From: Kutzneria viridogrisea
Lineage (GTDB): Bacteria > Actinomycetota > Actinomycetes > Mycobacteriales > Pseudonocardiaceae
Assembly (NCBI GenBank): GCA_014138725.1
Contig: JACJID010000001.1
Location: 434,001-498,000 of the forward strand
Length of the DNA stretch: 64,000 bases
Direction of reading: 5' to 3'
Part shown: positions 25,899 to 33,961 of the stretch, in pieces
Layout of the letters: every line of letters begins with the position of its first letter
How positions within the stretch are numbered: position 1 is the stretch's first letter
Translations under genes and position numbers: made by a program
The notes under the pieces: generated by a model
Told to the model about the DNA's origin: nothing
Database searches by the model: none
What the model saw: only the letters and a program-made list of their open reading frames with translations

Positions 25899-26426
25899 AT
25901 GGCCGACTACGACAGGGGAGTGGAGCTGCTCCAGCGACTCGGCGGGGTGGCACGCCCAGCCGTGCTGGAGCTGTTCGAGGGCGTCGGCGCGGCGGACTTC
26001 GGCGCTGAGGCCGTCGCCTTCGTGTACGGCGGCGTCTACCAGCGGCCCGACTTGTCCTTGCGGCACAGGCAACTCGTCACGGTCGCCGCGTTGAGCACCC
26101 TGGGATACGCCCAGGCCCAGCTCGACTTCCACCACACCGCCGCCCGCAACCTGGGCTGCACCGAGCAGGAACTCCGGGAGGCCGCGGGAACCGCGGGAGA
26201 AGTCGGCGCCCTCGATGAGCGGAGTCGGCTGCTCGTGCTGGTCGCCGCCAGCACGGCTCGCGGCGGCGTGGGTCCGGAACTGCGCGAACACCTCCTGCGA
26301 CTGCGCGACTCCGGCGGTGAACGCGCGGCCGTGGAGGTCATCCTGCACACGGCGGTCTACGCCGGGTTCCCCGCCGCGCTCAACGCACTGGCCATTGCCC
26401 GGGAGGTCCTCCGACCCGGCGGGTGA
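25899..26426 (+). CDS. Carboxymuconolactone decarboxylase-like protein
   Basis: A 175-residue helical protein of the CMD/AhpD superfamily, PcaC-like (SLRHRQLVTVAALSTLGYAQAQLDFHHTAARNLGC). The Cys pair of AhpD-type peroxidases is missing; one Cys remains after the helix. GGGGAGGAG lies 8 bases before the ATG, a strong ribosome site. The family acts as decarboxylases, isomerases or peroxidase partners, so the reaction cannot be named. It follows the LysR gene by 32 bases and may share its transcript. Confidence 0.78.
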   Translation: MADYDRGVELLQRLGGVARPAVLELFEGVGAADFGAEAVAFVYGGVYQRPDLSLRHRQLVTVAALSTLGYAQAQLDFHHTAARNLGCTEQELREAAGTAGEVGALDERSRLLVLVAASTARGGVGPELREHLLRLRDSGGERAAVEVILHTAVYAGFPAALNALAIAREVLRPGG

Positions 26427-26431
26427 GGCGC

Positions 26432-26460
26432 CGGTCAGGGCGCTGTCAGCTGGATGTCAG
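26432..26460 (+). promoter_or_regulatory. Triple SARP-type heptamer repeat
   Basis: CGGTCAG (26432-26438), CTGTCAG (26443-26449) and ATGTCAG (26454-26460) are spaced by exactly 4 bases, an 11-base period. SARP activators are known to bind direct heptamers with this spacing. The same core occurs before the amidase and main NRPS genes. It lies 48 bases before the aminotransferase start. Confidence 0.75.
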
Positions 26461-26507
26461 CCGCCAGGGTGAACCTGGATCCAGGTGACACCTGGACGGA
26501 GGACGCC

Positions 26508-27863
26508 GTGACCATCGAGTCCATGCCCGCACTGCACGGGGTGCGGACCCCGCTCCCGGGACCGCGCAGCGCGGAACTGCTGGCCAGGCAAGCTGATCGC
26601 GAGTCCGCCGCGCGGTCCTACCCGCGCCGCCTGCCGATCGCGCTGCGCCGGGGCAGCGGCAGCTACGTCGAGGACGCCGACGGCAACGTCTTCATCGACT
26701 TCCTCAACGGGGCCGGGGTGCTGCCGCTGGGGCACTCCCACCCCGAGCTGATCGGCGTGGTGCAGCACCAGGCGGCTGAACTCGCGCACGGGCTGGACTT
26801 CCCCACGGCGGTGAAGGACGAGTTCACCACGGCCTTGCTGAGCACCCTGCCCGAGGCCATGCGGTCCACGGCGAGGGTGCACTTCAGCGGGCCCACCGGC
26901 ACCAACGCCGTCGAGGCGGCGCTCAAGCTGTGCCGCACGGCAACCGGCCGCAGTGAGGTCGTGGCCTTCCACGGCGGTTTCCACGGTATGACGGCGGGTT
27001 CGCTGGCGGCCTCCTCGGAGGGCTCGCTGCGCGCCAGCTCACCGGGCGTGCACTTCCTGCCCTTCGCCTACTGCCACCGCTGCCCGCTCGGCCTGCGCCC
27101 GGAGTCCTGTGACACCAACTGCGCCGCCTACCTGGAACGGGTGCTCACCGGCAGCCACACGGGGTTGGCCAGGCCCGCCGCGGTGCTGCTCGAACTCGTG
27201 CAGGGCGAAGGCGGGGTCGTGGTCGCACCGCAGGAGTTCGTGCGCCGGGTGCGCGAGGTCACCGCGCGGCTGGACATCCCCCTGATCGTGGACGAGGTGC
27301 AGACCGGTTGCGGTCGGACCGGTCGCTGGTTCGCCTTCGAGCACTACGAGATCGAGCCGGATGTGCTGGTGCTGTCCAAGATGCTGTCCGGCTCCGGCAT
27401 GCCCACCGCCGTCGTGGTCTACCACGAGCGGCTCGACAGCTGGCGGCCCGGCGCGCACACCGGCACCTTCCGCGGCAACCAGCTCGCCTTCGCCTCCGGC
27501 ACGGCCTACCTCCGCATCGCCAGGCGGGACGGCCTGCTGGAGACCGTGTCCGCGCGGTCGACCCAGCTCAGACGCGGCCTCGACGAGCTGGCCGCACGAC
27601 TGCCGCAGCTGATCTCCGAGGTGCGCTCGCTCGGGCTGATGCTCGGTGTGGAGTTCAGCCACGCCGACGGCAGCCCCTGGCCGGAGGCGGCCAGCGCCAC
27701 GCAGCAGGAGGCACTGGCCCGCGGCCTGATCGTGGAGATCGGCGGCCGTGCGGACTGCGTGGTGCGCATGCTGCCCCCGCTCAACCTGGACGAGGCAACG
27801 GCACACCATGCACTGGAACTGTTCGGTGCCGCCGTGGAAGCGGTGTCGAAGCGGTTCGCGTAG
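26508..27863 (+). CDS. Class III aminotransferase, diaminobutyrate type
   Basis: A 451-residue PLP enzyme. The signatures are GPTGTNAVEAALK, HGGFHGMTAGSL, ELVQGEGGVVVAP, IVDEVQTGCGRTG and the PLP lysine in VLSKMLSG (about Lys291). The CHRCPLGL...C..NC insert is typical of the 2,4-diaminobutyrate:2-oxoglutarate aminotransferases found in siderophore and NRPS clusters. It would turn aspartate semialdehyde into 2,4-diaminobutyrate. The start is the GTG at 26508 with GGAGG 5 bases upstream; an ATG further upstream falls inside the heptamer site. SARP-type repeats upstream tie it to the main cluster. Ornithine or another omega-amino acid remains a possible substrate. Confidence 0.85.
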   Translation: MTIESMPALHGVRTPLPGPRSAELLARQADRESAARSYPRRLPIALRRGSGSYVEDADGNVFIDFLNGAGVLPLGHSHPELIGVVQHQAAELAHGLDFPTAVKDEFTTALLSTLPEAMRSTARVHFSGPTGTNAVEAALKLCRTATGRSEVVAFHGGFHGMTAGSLAASSEGSLRASSPGVHFLPFAYCHRCPLGLRPESCDTNCAAYLERVLTGSHTGLARPAAVLLELVQGEGGVVVAPQEFVRRVREVTARLDIPLIVDEVQTGCGRTGRWFAFEHYEIEPDVLVLSKMLSGSGMPTAVVVYHERLDSWRPGAHTGTFRGNQLAFASGTAYLRIARRDGLLETVSARSTQLRRGLDELAARLPQLISEVRSLGLMLGVEFSHADGSPWPEAASATQQEALARGLIVEIGGRADCVVRMLPPLNLDEATAHHALELFGAAVEAVSKRFA

Positions 27864-28918
27864 GGGCCTGCGGCGGTGCGGTGCGTGTCGGACGGTGCGG
27901 GGTGGTGTGTTGGGGGTTGGGGTGCCGCGTGTTCGGTGTTCTGGGGTGGTGTGTTGGACGTTCGGGGGTGGTGTGTTGGCGGTTGGGGGCGGCGTGTTCC
28001 GGTGTGTGTCGTGAGTCCGGCTGTGTGAGGCGCGAGTCCCGGTGTGTGAGGCACGATCCCGGTCTCAGGAGAGCGAGTCCCGGGCTAGGAAGAGCGAGTC
28101 CCGGTCTCGGGTAGGCGAGTCCCGCTCTGGGGAGGGTGAGTCCCGGTGTGCGGGGTGCGGGTCCCGCTTTGGAGGGGGTGGGTTCTGCCTTGTGAGGTGC
28201 AGGTCCGGCTGTGCGGTTGGGGATTGGCGAGGTGTGTCGGGGTTGGGGGTGTGGGGTTGGTTTGGTGCGGGTCCCTCGCGGCGGCCGTAATCGGGGTTTT
28301 CGGGGCAAGGAGGGATGCCCCGATTCGCCGACGAGCGTAAGGCCGCCGCTACCCGCACAAAACCAACCCCGGGTTGGTGGGGGTGTGCGGGTGCGCGGTA
28401 GGCGGGGATTGTGGTGCGTGTCGGGCGTTGCGGGGCGGTGTGTCGGACGTTGCGGGGTGGTGTGTTGGTGGTTGGGGTGCGGTGTGTTGGACGTTGGGGT
28501 GTCGCGTGTTCGGTGTTCCGGGGTGGTGTGTTGGCGGTTGCGGGATGGTGTGTTCGGTGTACCGGGGCGGCGTATTGGCGGTTGCGGGGTGGTGTGTCGG
28601 ACGTTGCGGTGCCGCGTGTTCGGTGTTGCGGTGCGGTGTGTTGGCGGGGGTGGGGTGGCGTGTTGGCGGCTGTGGGCGGCGTGTCCCGCTGACCGGAGCG
28701 CGTGTCCCGTTGTGGGGAGCGCGAGTCCCGGTCTGGGGCGGGGGAGTCCCGGGTTGGGGTGGGGGAGTCCCGCTGACTAGAGCGTGAGTCCCGTTGTGGG
28801 GAGGGTGAGTCCCGGGCTCCGGTGGGCAGTTTCGTCGACTGGCTCGGGTTGGGTTTTGGGTGTGGTCACCCACATGGGTAGGCATTGGTGGGCAACGGTT
28901 TTGGGGTGGATTGGGGAG
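27864..28918. repeat. G-rich, repeat-filled intergenic region
   Basis: About 1 kb with no credible gene. Two repeat families alternate: units like GGTGTGTTGGCGGTTG and its GGACGTTG variant (27.89-28.00 and 28.43-28.68 kb), and units built on GAGTCCCG (28.01-28.16 and 28.69-28.82 kb). Spacing is irregular and there are no constant spacers, so it is not a CRISPR. Purine and pyrimidine are strongly skewed between strands. Open frames in it are low-complexity Pro/Thr/His-rich artefacts. It sits between the aminotransferase and an HNH gene. Confidence 0.75.
28253..28370. repeat. 118-bp imperfect inverted-repeat element
   Basis: The outer arms GGGGTTGGTTTGGTGCGGGT (28253-28272) and its complement at 28351-28370 differ by one base. 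The inner arms GCGGCGGCC (28278-28286) and GGCCGCCGC (28341-28349) match. A central hairpin pairs TCGGGGCA (28300-28307) with TGCCCCGA (28316-28323). It could fold as a long cruciform or stem-loop RNA. It resembles neither a simple terminator (too long, no T tract) nor a recognised insertion sequence. Confidence 0.55.
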
Positions 28919-28924
28919 TAGAAT
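28919..28924 (+). promoter_or_regulatory. -10 box of the HNH gene
   Basis: TAGAAT lies 7 bases before the ATG at 28932, placing the transcript start at or beside the start codon. No ribosome site is present, so a leaderless transcript is likely. Confidence 0.45.
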
Positions 28925-28931
28925 TGTTGGT

Positions 28932-30290
28932 ATGACAGCATTCGTGGAGGCTCGGCCTGCCGCAGGGTTGTGGCGGTTGGGTGATGCGGAGCTGTTGGGT
29001 GAGTTGCGGGACGCGGAGGTGGTTCTGCGGCAAGCGTATGCGCGGGTGTTGGGGTTGGTTGCGGAGGCGGGTGCGCGGGGTGTGGCGGAGCGGGTGGGGT
29101 ATCCGAGCTTGAGTGAACTGCTGCGGAGTGTTCTGCTTGTCAGTAAGCGGGAGGCGAGGCAGAGGATTGTCCACTCGGCTGTTTCGGTGCCGGTTCCGCT
29201 TGAGCCTGAACAACTTTCGGTGATCAACCGGGTGCTGCGGGAGTTGCCGCCACACGTCGGTGCGGCCGACCGGGAGCAGGCTGTCGAGGTCCTGGCAGCA
29301 GCGGCCCAGTCGCTGGATGCGTCCTGCCTGGTGCCGCTGGGCCGGGAGATCGTCAACCGGCTGGATCCCGACGGGGCGCTACCGGGTGAGGACGAGCTCG
29401 CCCATCCCCGACGAGAATTCCGTTACGACACGCGGCGGGACGGATCAGTACGGTTCCAGGGGTGCCTGGACGCGGAGACTGGCGCACTGCTGGGGGCAGT
29501 GCTCAGCCCGTTGGCGAAACCACACGACGCCAGCGACACCCGCACCCTGCCCGAGCGGCAAGGGGACGCGTTCGCGGAACTACTGGAAACCAGCACCACC
29601 CCCACTGAAGGCGGAGAACGCCCGCACATCGCGGTGACGATTCCGCTGACAACACTCCAGAACGGGCTCGGCACCACCGAACTCGCCCCATCAGCGATCC
29701 GCCGACTGGCCTGTGATGCGAAGGTGATCCCAGTAGTACTGGGCAGCAACTCCGAACCCCTCGATATCGGGCGGATCAGCTACACCGTGCCGCCCCACCT
29801 CCGACGAGCACTAGTGGTCAGGGACAAGCATTGTGCGTTCCCGGGGTGCAGGCGCAGGCCAAGCTCCTGCCATGCACACCACATCGTCCATTGGGCGAAT
29901 GGAGGAGAGACGGCGCTGTCCAATCTGGTGCTGCTGTGCGGAATGCACCACAGACTCATCCACCACAGCGGCTGGACGGTGCGAATGGTCAACGGACAGC
30001 CGGAATTCACGGCGCCCGCGTTCCTCAGGCGAGGACGAAGACCGGGCAGTCAGGGCAAGGTGCCCAGTGGGCCGGGGGCGGCGAGCACGGCCTTGGCCTC
30101 GGCGAGCGGATCGCGGTACGGGGAGAGCAGGCGCTCGGCGAGGTGGGAGTGCAGGCGGGCGACGGAAACCACGGCGAGGGCGCCGAGCAGGGAGAGCAGG
30201 AGGAAGCAGGTGGCCATGAGCAGGGCGGTGGGCAGGTCGCCGACGAACACGCCGATGCCGCCACGGCCCTCGGGGCCGCTGGGGAAATAG
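28932..30290 (+). CDS. DUF222/HNH endonuclease (13E12-type) with aberrant C-terminus
   Basis: A 452-residue frame. About residues 1-300 are the DUF222 region, then an HNH nuclease motif: CAFPGCRRRP, CHAHHIVHWANGGETALSN and LLCGMHHRLIHH. Normal family members end soon after a segment like PEFTAPAFL; here about 80 further residues are read antisense through the convergent sensor gene (30050-30290), so the native stop is probably lost. Codon use is less GC-rich than its neighbours, suggesting acquisition. Such genes often occur in multiple copies in actinomycetes; whether they are mobile is unclear. The G-rich repeat tract lies immediately upstream. Confidence 0.82.
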   Translation: MTAFVEARPAAGLWRLGDAELLGELRDAEVVLRQAYARVLGLVAEAGARGVAERVGYPSLSELLRSVLLVSKREARQRIVHSAVSVPVPLEPEQLSVINRVLRELPPHVGAADREQAVEVLAAAAQSLDASCLVPLGREIVNRLDPDGALPGEDELAHPRREFRYDTRRDGSVRFQGCLDAETGALLGAVLSPLAKPHDASDTRTLPERQGDAFAELLETSTTPTEGGERPHIAVTIPLTTLQNGLGTTELAPSAIRRLACDAKVIPVVLGSNSEPLDIGRISYTVPPHLRRALVVRDKHCAFPGCRRRPSSCHAHHIVHWANGGETALSNLVLLCGMHHRLIHHSGWTVRMVNGQPEFTAPAFLRRGRRPGSQGKVPSGPGAASTALASASGSRYGESRRSARWECRRATETTARAPSRESRRKQVAMSRAVGRSPTNTPMPPRPSGPLGK

Positions 30291-30787
30291 CCGAGTTTCA
30301 CGCCGTGTTCGAGGTGGCCGTTGTACCAGGTGGGGGCGGACAGCCAGAACCACAGGGGCAGGGTCACCCCGGCGACACAGGCGAGCCACAGCACGAGGGC
30401 GGCGAGGTCGAGCAGGGCGAGCGGCAGGTACAGCAGGCCGAGGTAGGCGCAGTCGCGGAGCACGGCGGGATCGGTCCACCGGGCCTTGATCATGGCGAGC
30501 AGGCCGTGTTCGGGGGAGGGCAGGTAGGAGCTGTCGATGCGCTGGCCGAACAGCCGGGTGCGGTGGCGTTCGACCTCGGCACAGCCGCGCACGACGAGGG
30601 CGGCGCCGATGAGCAGGGGCACGCCGAGCGAAAGCAGGCTCAGGGCCCAGCAGACGAGCACGACGGTGGCGACAACGGCGAACAGCGCGGTGTCGAGCAC
30701 GAGGTAGCTCAGCAGGTAACCGCAGGCAATCCACGGGGCGGCCGAGAACGGCAGCGTCAGCGGACTGCGGCGGTGCCGCAGGATCAC
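30050..30787 (-). CDS. Membrane sensor-domain protein
   Basis: A 245-residue membrane protein resembling the putative sensor domain (PF13796 type) that precedes histidine kinases in actinomycetes, here alone. It has hydrophobic pairs at about residues 12-65 (LSYLVLDTALFAVVATVVLVCWAL) and 120-160, and a final helix near 200-220. The start is the GTG at 30787, overlapping the stop of the small coiled-coil gene (GTGA). It ends with an antisense overlap of about 240 bases with the HNH frame. It is coupled to a winged-helix regulator two genes upstream, so it may sense envelope stress for it; that is inference. Confidence 0.7.
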   Translation of the reverse strand: MILRHRRSPLTLPFSAAPWIACGYLLSYLVLDTALFAVVATVVLVCWALSLLSLGVPLLIGAALVVRGCAEVERHRTRLFGQRIDSSYLPSPEHGLLAMIKARWTDPAVLRDCAYLGLLYLPLALLDLAALVLWLACVAGVTLPLWFWLSAPTWYNGHLEHGVKLGYFPSGPEGRGGIGVFVGDLPTALLMATCFLLLSLLGALAVVSVARLHSHLAERLLSPYRDPLAEAKAVLAAPGPLGTLP

Positions 30788-31038
30788 CCGACGCTCCGCA
30801 GCAGCGATTCGACAGCGCTGAGCCGGGCGTTCACCTCGCTGAGTTCGGCGCGCAGGGCCTGCTGGTTGGCCACGGCCTCCTCGGCCAGCTTGCGGTAGCT
30901 GGCCATGGCGACGGCGTCGGCCCGGTGCCGCTGCAACCGGAAGTAGGCGACCAGGCTGGCCGAGATCCCGCCAATGACGATCAGCACGACGGCGATGGTG
31001 ATGATGGCCCCGGTCATCGGGAGGTCGATCTCCTTCAT
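30784..31038 (-). CDS. Small membrane-anchored coiled-coil protein
   Basis: An 84-residue protein with one transmembrane helix (about residues 9-31, GAIITIAVVLIVIGGISASLV) followed by a charged helical tail with heptad-like hydrophobic spacing (LAEEAVANQQALRAELSEVNARL). The start ATG at 31038 overlaps the stop of the winged-helix gene, and its stop overlaps the sensor gene start. Function unknown; it probably works with its two operon partners. Confidence 0.75.
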   Translation of the reverse strand: MKEIDLPMTGAIITIAVVLIVIGGISASLVAYFRLQRHRADAVAMASYRKLAEEAVANQQALRAELSEVNARLSAVESLLRSVG

Positions 31039-31361
31039 GTTCTCGTCTGCTTCCCACCAGCCACGCCATCCTCGTCCTCGCGCAGCGCCCCGAGCACGAC
31101 ATCGAGGTTGATCACGAGTTCGAATGGCATGAGTTCGAAGTACTTCATCGCTTTGCCGTCCGGCGAGAGTTCGAGCGTACCGGTGACCAGACCGGCTTTC
31201 TCCAGGCGCCCCAGGTGCATGTACAGCAGTGGCCGGGACAGTTCCAGCCGACGGGCCAGCTCGCTGACGTGCACACGCCCCTCGGCCAGCTCGCCGATGA
31301 TCCGCAGTCGCTGGGTGTGGCCCACCGCCGCGAGCAACTCCAGCAGTTCCTCGCTGGTCAG
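31035..31361 (-). CDS. ArsR/winged-helix regulator with probable CTG start
   Basis: A 108-residue winged-helix DNA-binding protein. The HTH is VSELARRLELSRPLLYMHLGRLEKAGLV, followed by a wing with GKAMKYFEL. The only conventional start is a TTG at 31337, which would cut off the first helix and has no ribosome site. A CTG at 31361 gives LTSEELLELLAAVGHTQRLRI, which fits the family N-terminus, and has GAGGGAG 5 bases upstream. CTG is therefore proposed. It heads the operon with the coiled-coil and sensor proteins. An AT-rich imperfect palindrome upstream (31399-31411) may be its operator. Confidence 0.75.
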   Translation of the reverse strand: MTSEELLELLAAVGHTQRLRIIGELAEGRVHVSELARRLELSRPLLYMHLGRLEKAGLVTGTLELSPDGKAMKYFELMPFELVINLDVVLGALREDEDGVAGGKQTRT

Positions 31362-31398
31362 AGGATCTCCCTCGGTTCGCGGGTCCTGAAGGTTTGAA

Positions 31399-31411
31399 TT
31401 TACATATGAAA
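31399..31411. promoter_or_regulatory. AT-rich palindrome upstream of winged-helix gene
   Basis: TTTACATATGAAA, a near-palindrome around CATATG, lies 38 bases before the CTG start and overlaps a TATGTA -10-like sequence on the minus strand. A candidate operator, by composition and position. Confidence 0.4.
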
Positions 31412-31612
31412 GACTGAGGCGGTCAAGCGGGCACGCCCCAGTTTCACCAGGTCCGCCGGAATGTTCCGGCCGAGCTGGTAGCCTCGTTCACACCTTCGTA
31501 GTTGAGGGCGCAACAGATCTGTGCATGCGATGCAGCAGGGGGGCTGGGATCATGCGATTCACAGACGTGTCCAGAACCGGTCGGAAACGGCACTGCGTGC
31601 CGGGCTGCTGAC

Positions 31613-32569
31613 ATGCAGTTGGAGATCAGGCACGCCAGGGTGGTGGTGACCCTCGCCGAGGCCGGAAGCATCTCCAAGGCGGCGGCCCGGCTGAAGCTGC
31701 CACAGCCGAGCCTGACGGCGCAGTTGCGGCGGATCGAGCAGGTGACCGGGGGAGAGCTGTTCATTCGCTCCAGCACGGGCATCACCCCGACCAGGCTGGG
31801 CAGGCGGCTGGTGCCCATGTTGGCGGAACTGGTGGCCAAGGCGGACGCGGTGCTGGCCGAGGCCACCTCCGAGGCGGCGACGCTGCGCTTCGGCGTGGCC
31901 GAGTGGACGCCGACCACGCTGCCCGCGGCGGTGCAGGGCAGCATGCCCGGCCGCGAGGTCCGCACGGTGACGCTGACCAGCGCGGCGGCACTGGCCGAGG
32001 TCATCGGCGGGCAGCTCGACCTGGTGCTGGTGTCCGGACCGGCGGAGGTGCCCGCACTGGGCATGGACGCGGGGCTGGCCACGGAGGTCGTGGTGACCGA
32101 GCCGATCTGGGTTGCGGTGCCCCAGGAATCACCGGTGAGCGGCCAGAGCCGGGCGCACTACGCCGAGTTGACCGAACTGCCCTGGGTACGGCACGTGCCG
32201 GAGCACTGGGTGCACGAGGTCGAGCGCTGGCTGACCGCGGGCGGCGGGTTCGAACCCGAGGTGCTGCACGAGGTGGCGGGGCACGCCGAGGCGATGATCT
32301 GGGTGCGGGACGCGGGAACGGCCACGCTGGTCACGCCCAGCGGCTGGAGTCGCGGCGCCGGGCTGGTGACAATCGACGAGCCGCTGCACAGCGAGTTGAA
32401 GCTGGTCTGGCGGCCAGGTGCGGTAGAGGAGGAGACCGTGCGCACGCTGACCGCGGCGCTGCGGAGCTACTACGCGGACTACGCGAGGACGGTGCCGGGG
32501 CTGGTGTCCTGGGCGCGGGAACATCCCGGTGAGTTCCCGCAACTGGAGGGATTCGCCGAGCCGGGCTGA
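31613..32569 (+). CDS. LysR-family regulator in the main cluster
   Basis: A 318-residue regulator. The HTH at residues 1-60 has the family pattern (EIRHARVVVTLAEAGSISKAAARL, then QPSLTAQLRRIEQ) and the effector domain follows (VTEPIWVAVPQESPVSG). The start is the ATG at 31613; upstream in-frame codons are shadow. It lies on the same strand just before the amidase operon, whose heptamer site begins 2 bases after the stop. It may act alongside the SARP proteins, or control export or resistance. Its target is not evident from the sequence. Confidence 0.88.
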   Translation: MQLEIRHARVVVTLAEAGSISKAAARLKLPQPSLTAQLRRIEQVTGGELFIRSSTGITPTRLGRRLVPMLAELVAKADAVLAEATSEAATLRFGVAEWTPTTLPAAVQGSMPGREVRTVTLTSAAALAEVIGGQLDLVLVSGPAEVPALGMDAGLATEVVVTEPIWVAVPQESPVSGQSRAHYAELTELPWVRHVPEHWVHEVERWLTAGGGFEPEVLHEVAGHAEAMIWVRDAGTATLVTPSGWSRGAGLVTIDEPLHSELKLVWRPGAVEEETVRTLTAALRSYYADYARTVPGLVSWAREHPGEFPQLEGFAEPG

Positions 32570-32570
32570 G

Positions 32571-32588
32571 GTGTCAGCGTGCTGTCAG
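32571..32588 (+). promoter_or_regulatory. SARP-type heptamer pair before the amidase operon
   Basis: GTGTCAG (32571-32577) and CTGTCAG (32582-32588), 4-base gap, 11-base period, 22 bases before the amidase ATG. Same core as the sites at 26432 and 39335. Confidence 0.75.
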
Positions 32589-32610
32589 CGCCCCGGGGGA
32601 CGCTGGCGGC

Positions 32611-33942
32611 ATGGAGAGCGCCGACCTGACCGACCGCTGCCTGGCGCGCATCGCCGAGCTCGACCCGGCGGTCAACGCGGTGCTCGCGGTGGACCCGACC
32701 GCGCGGGCCCAGGCCGAGGCCGCGGACCGGCGTCGTGCCGCCGGGCGGCGGTTGAGTCCGCTGGACGGCATCCCGGTGCTGGTCAAGGACAACATCGACA
32801 CCGAGGGGCTGGGCGGCAGCTGTGGTTCCCGCCTGCTGACGGCCCCGCCGGTGCGCGATGCCGGGGTGGTGCGGGCGCTGCGCGCGGCAGGCGCCGTGCT
32901 GCTGGGCAAGACGAACCTGTCGGAGTGGGCGAACTTCCGCGCCGCCGTGGTCACCGAGGGCTGGTCCGGGGCGGGCGGTCAGACCCGCAACCCGCACGTG
33001 CTGTCCCACAGTCCGTGGGGGTCCTCCTCCGGGTCGGCCGCCGCCGTGGCCGCGGGCATGGCCCCGCTGGCGCTGGGCACCGAGACCGACGGCTCGATCG
33101 TCGGTCCCGCGGGCGCCTGCGGGGTGGTCGGGTGCAAGCCGGAGCCAGGACTGTTGCCGGGCAACGGGATCTGCCCGGTCTCCCCGGCACAGGACAGCGT
33201 CGGGGTGTTCGCCGCGCACGTGCGGGACGCGCTGTCGGCAGTGGCCGTGCTCAGCGGCGGGCAGTGGCCGCCTGCCGAGCCGGGCCCGATCAGGTTCGGC
33301 TGCTGGCACCCGCCCGGTATGCCGGAGGAATCCGTCGAGCTCGTCGCGTCGGCGGCCGACCGGTTGCGGGCCGCGGGCAACGAGGTCGTGCCGGTGCGGC
33401 TGGAGCTGCCCAGGTCGGTGCGAGCCGACGGGTTGCGCGCGCTGTTCGCGGAGTTCCGGCCCGCGCTGGAGGACTATCTCGCGCGGCGGCCGGGCAACCC
33501 GGGCACCCTGCGCGAGCTGATCAGGCTCAACCGCACCGATCCCGTGGAGCTCGCGCTGTTCGAGCAGGACCTGTTCGAGCAGTGCGCGGACATCGACGAG
33601 CGCGAGCGACTGGCCGCGGCGCGGGCCGGGGTCCTGGCACGGGCCGCCGCGCGGCAGGTGATCGACACCGTGCTGCGCGAGCACGGCGTGGCCGCGGTGC
33701 TCGCGCCGTCCAACCCGCCCGCCTGGCCGATCGACCACGAGGTGGGCGATCCGTTCCCCAGTTCGAGCTCGACCCCCGCGGCGCTGGCCGGGTACCCGGT
33801 CGTCTCGGTGCCGGTCGGCTGCCACGGCGACCTGCCGGTGGGCATGTCGGTGTTCGGCCCGGCCACGCTGGCCGGGCTGCTGCCCGCCGCACTCGCCGCG
33901 GCGGCGGTCGGCGTGCTGCCCGCGCCGCGTTTCCTGCCCTGA
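32611..33942 (+). CDS. Amidase-signature hydrolase
   Basis: A 443-residue amidase with the Ser-Ser-Lys triad intact: Lys59 in VLVKDN, cis-Ser138 in WGSSSGS and nucleophile Ser162 in TDGSIVGPA. The 24-residue spacing between the two serines matches fatty acid amide hydrolase. The family hydrolyses amide bonds; it could trim a peptide, remove a protective group or release an aminoacyl part. It heads an operon with the SyrP-like oxygenase, tryptophan dioxygenase, formamidase and FkbM methyltransferase, with gaps of 3-20 bases. SARP-type repeats lie directly upstream. The substrate is unknown. Confidence 0.88.
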   Translation: MESADLTDRCLARIAELDPAVNAVLAVDPTARAQAEAADRRRAAGRRLSPLDGIPVLVKDNIDTEGLGGSCGSRLLTAPPVRDAGVVRALRAAGAVLLGKTNLSEWANFRAAVVTEGWSGAGGQTRNPHVLSHSPWGSSSGSAAAVAAGMAPLALGTETDGSIVGPAGACGVVGCKPEPGLLPGNGICPVSPAQDSVGVFAAHVRDALSAVAVLSGGQWPPAEPGPIRFGCWHPPGMPEESVELVASAADRLRAAGNEVVPVRLELPRSVRADGLRALFAEFRPALEDYLARRPGNPGTLRELIRLNRTDPVELALFEQDLFEQCADIDERERLAAARAGVLARAAARQVIDTVLREHGVAAVLAPSNPPAWPIDHEVGDPFPSSSSTPAALAGYPVVSVPVGCHGDLPVGMSVFGPATLAGLLPAALAAAAVGVLPAPRFLP

Positions 33943-33961
33943 CCACGTCAAGGAGCGCACC

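Noticed and set aside
27864-28918. CRISPR array
   Set aside because: Units are irregular, with no constant-length unique spacers, no conserved palindromic repeat and no cas genes.
28349-29356. Pro/Thr/His-rich protein on the minus strand across the repeat tract
   Set aside because: Its sequence simply mirrors the DNA repeats and then runs antisense through the HNH gene.
30784-31038. Histidine kinase split over the sensor and small membrane genes
   Set aside because: No H-box, N-box or ATPase motif is found in any of the three coupled genes.
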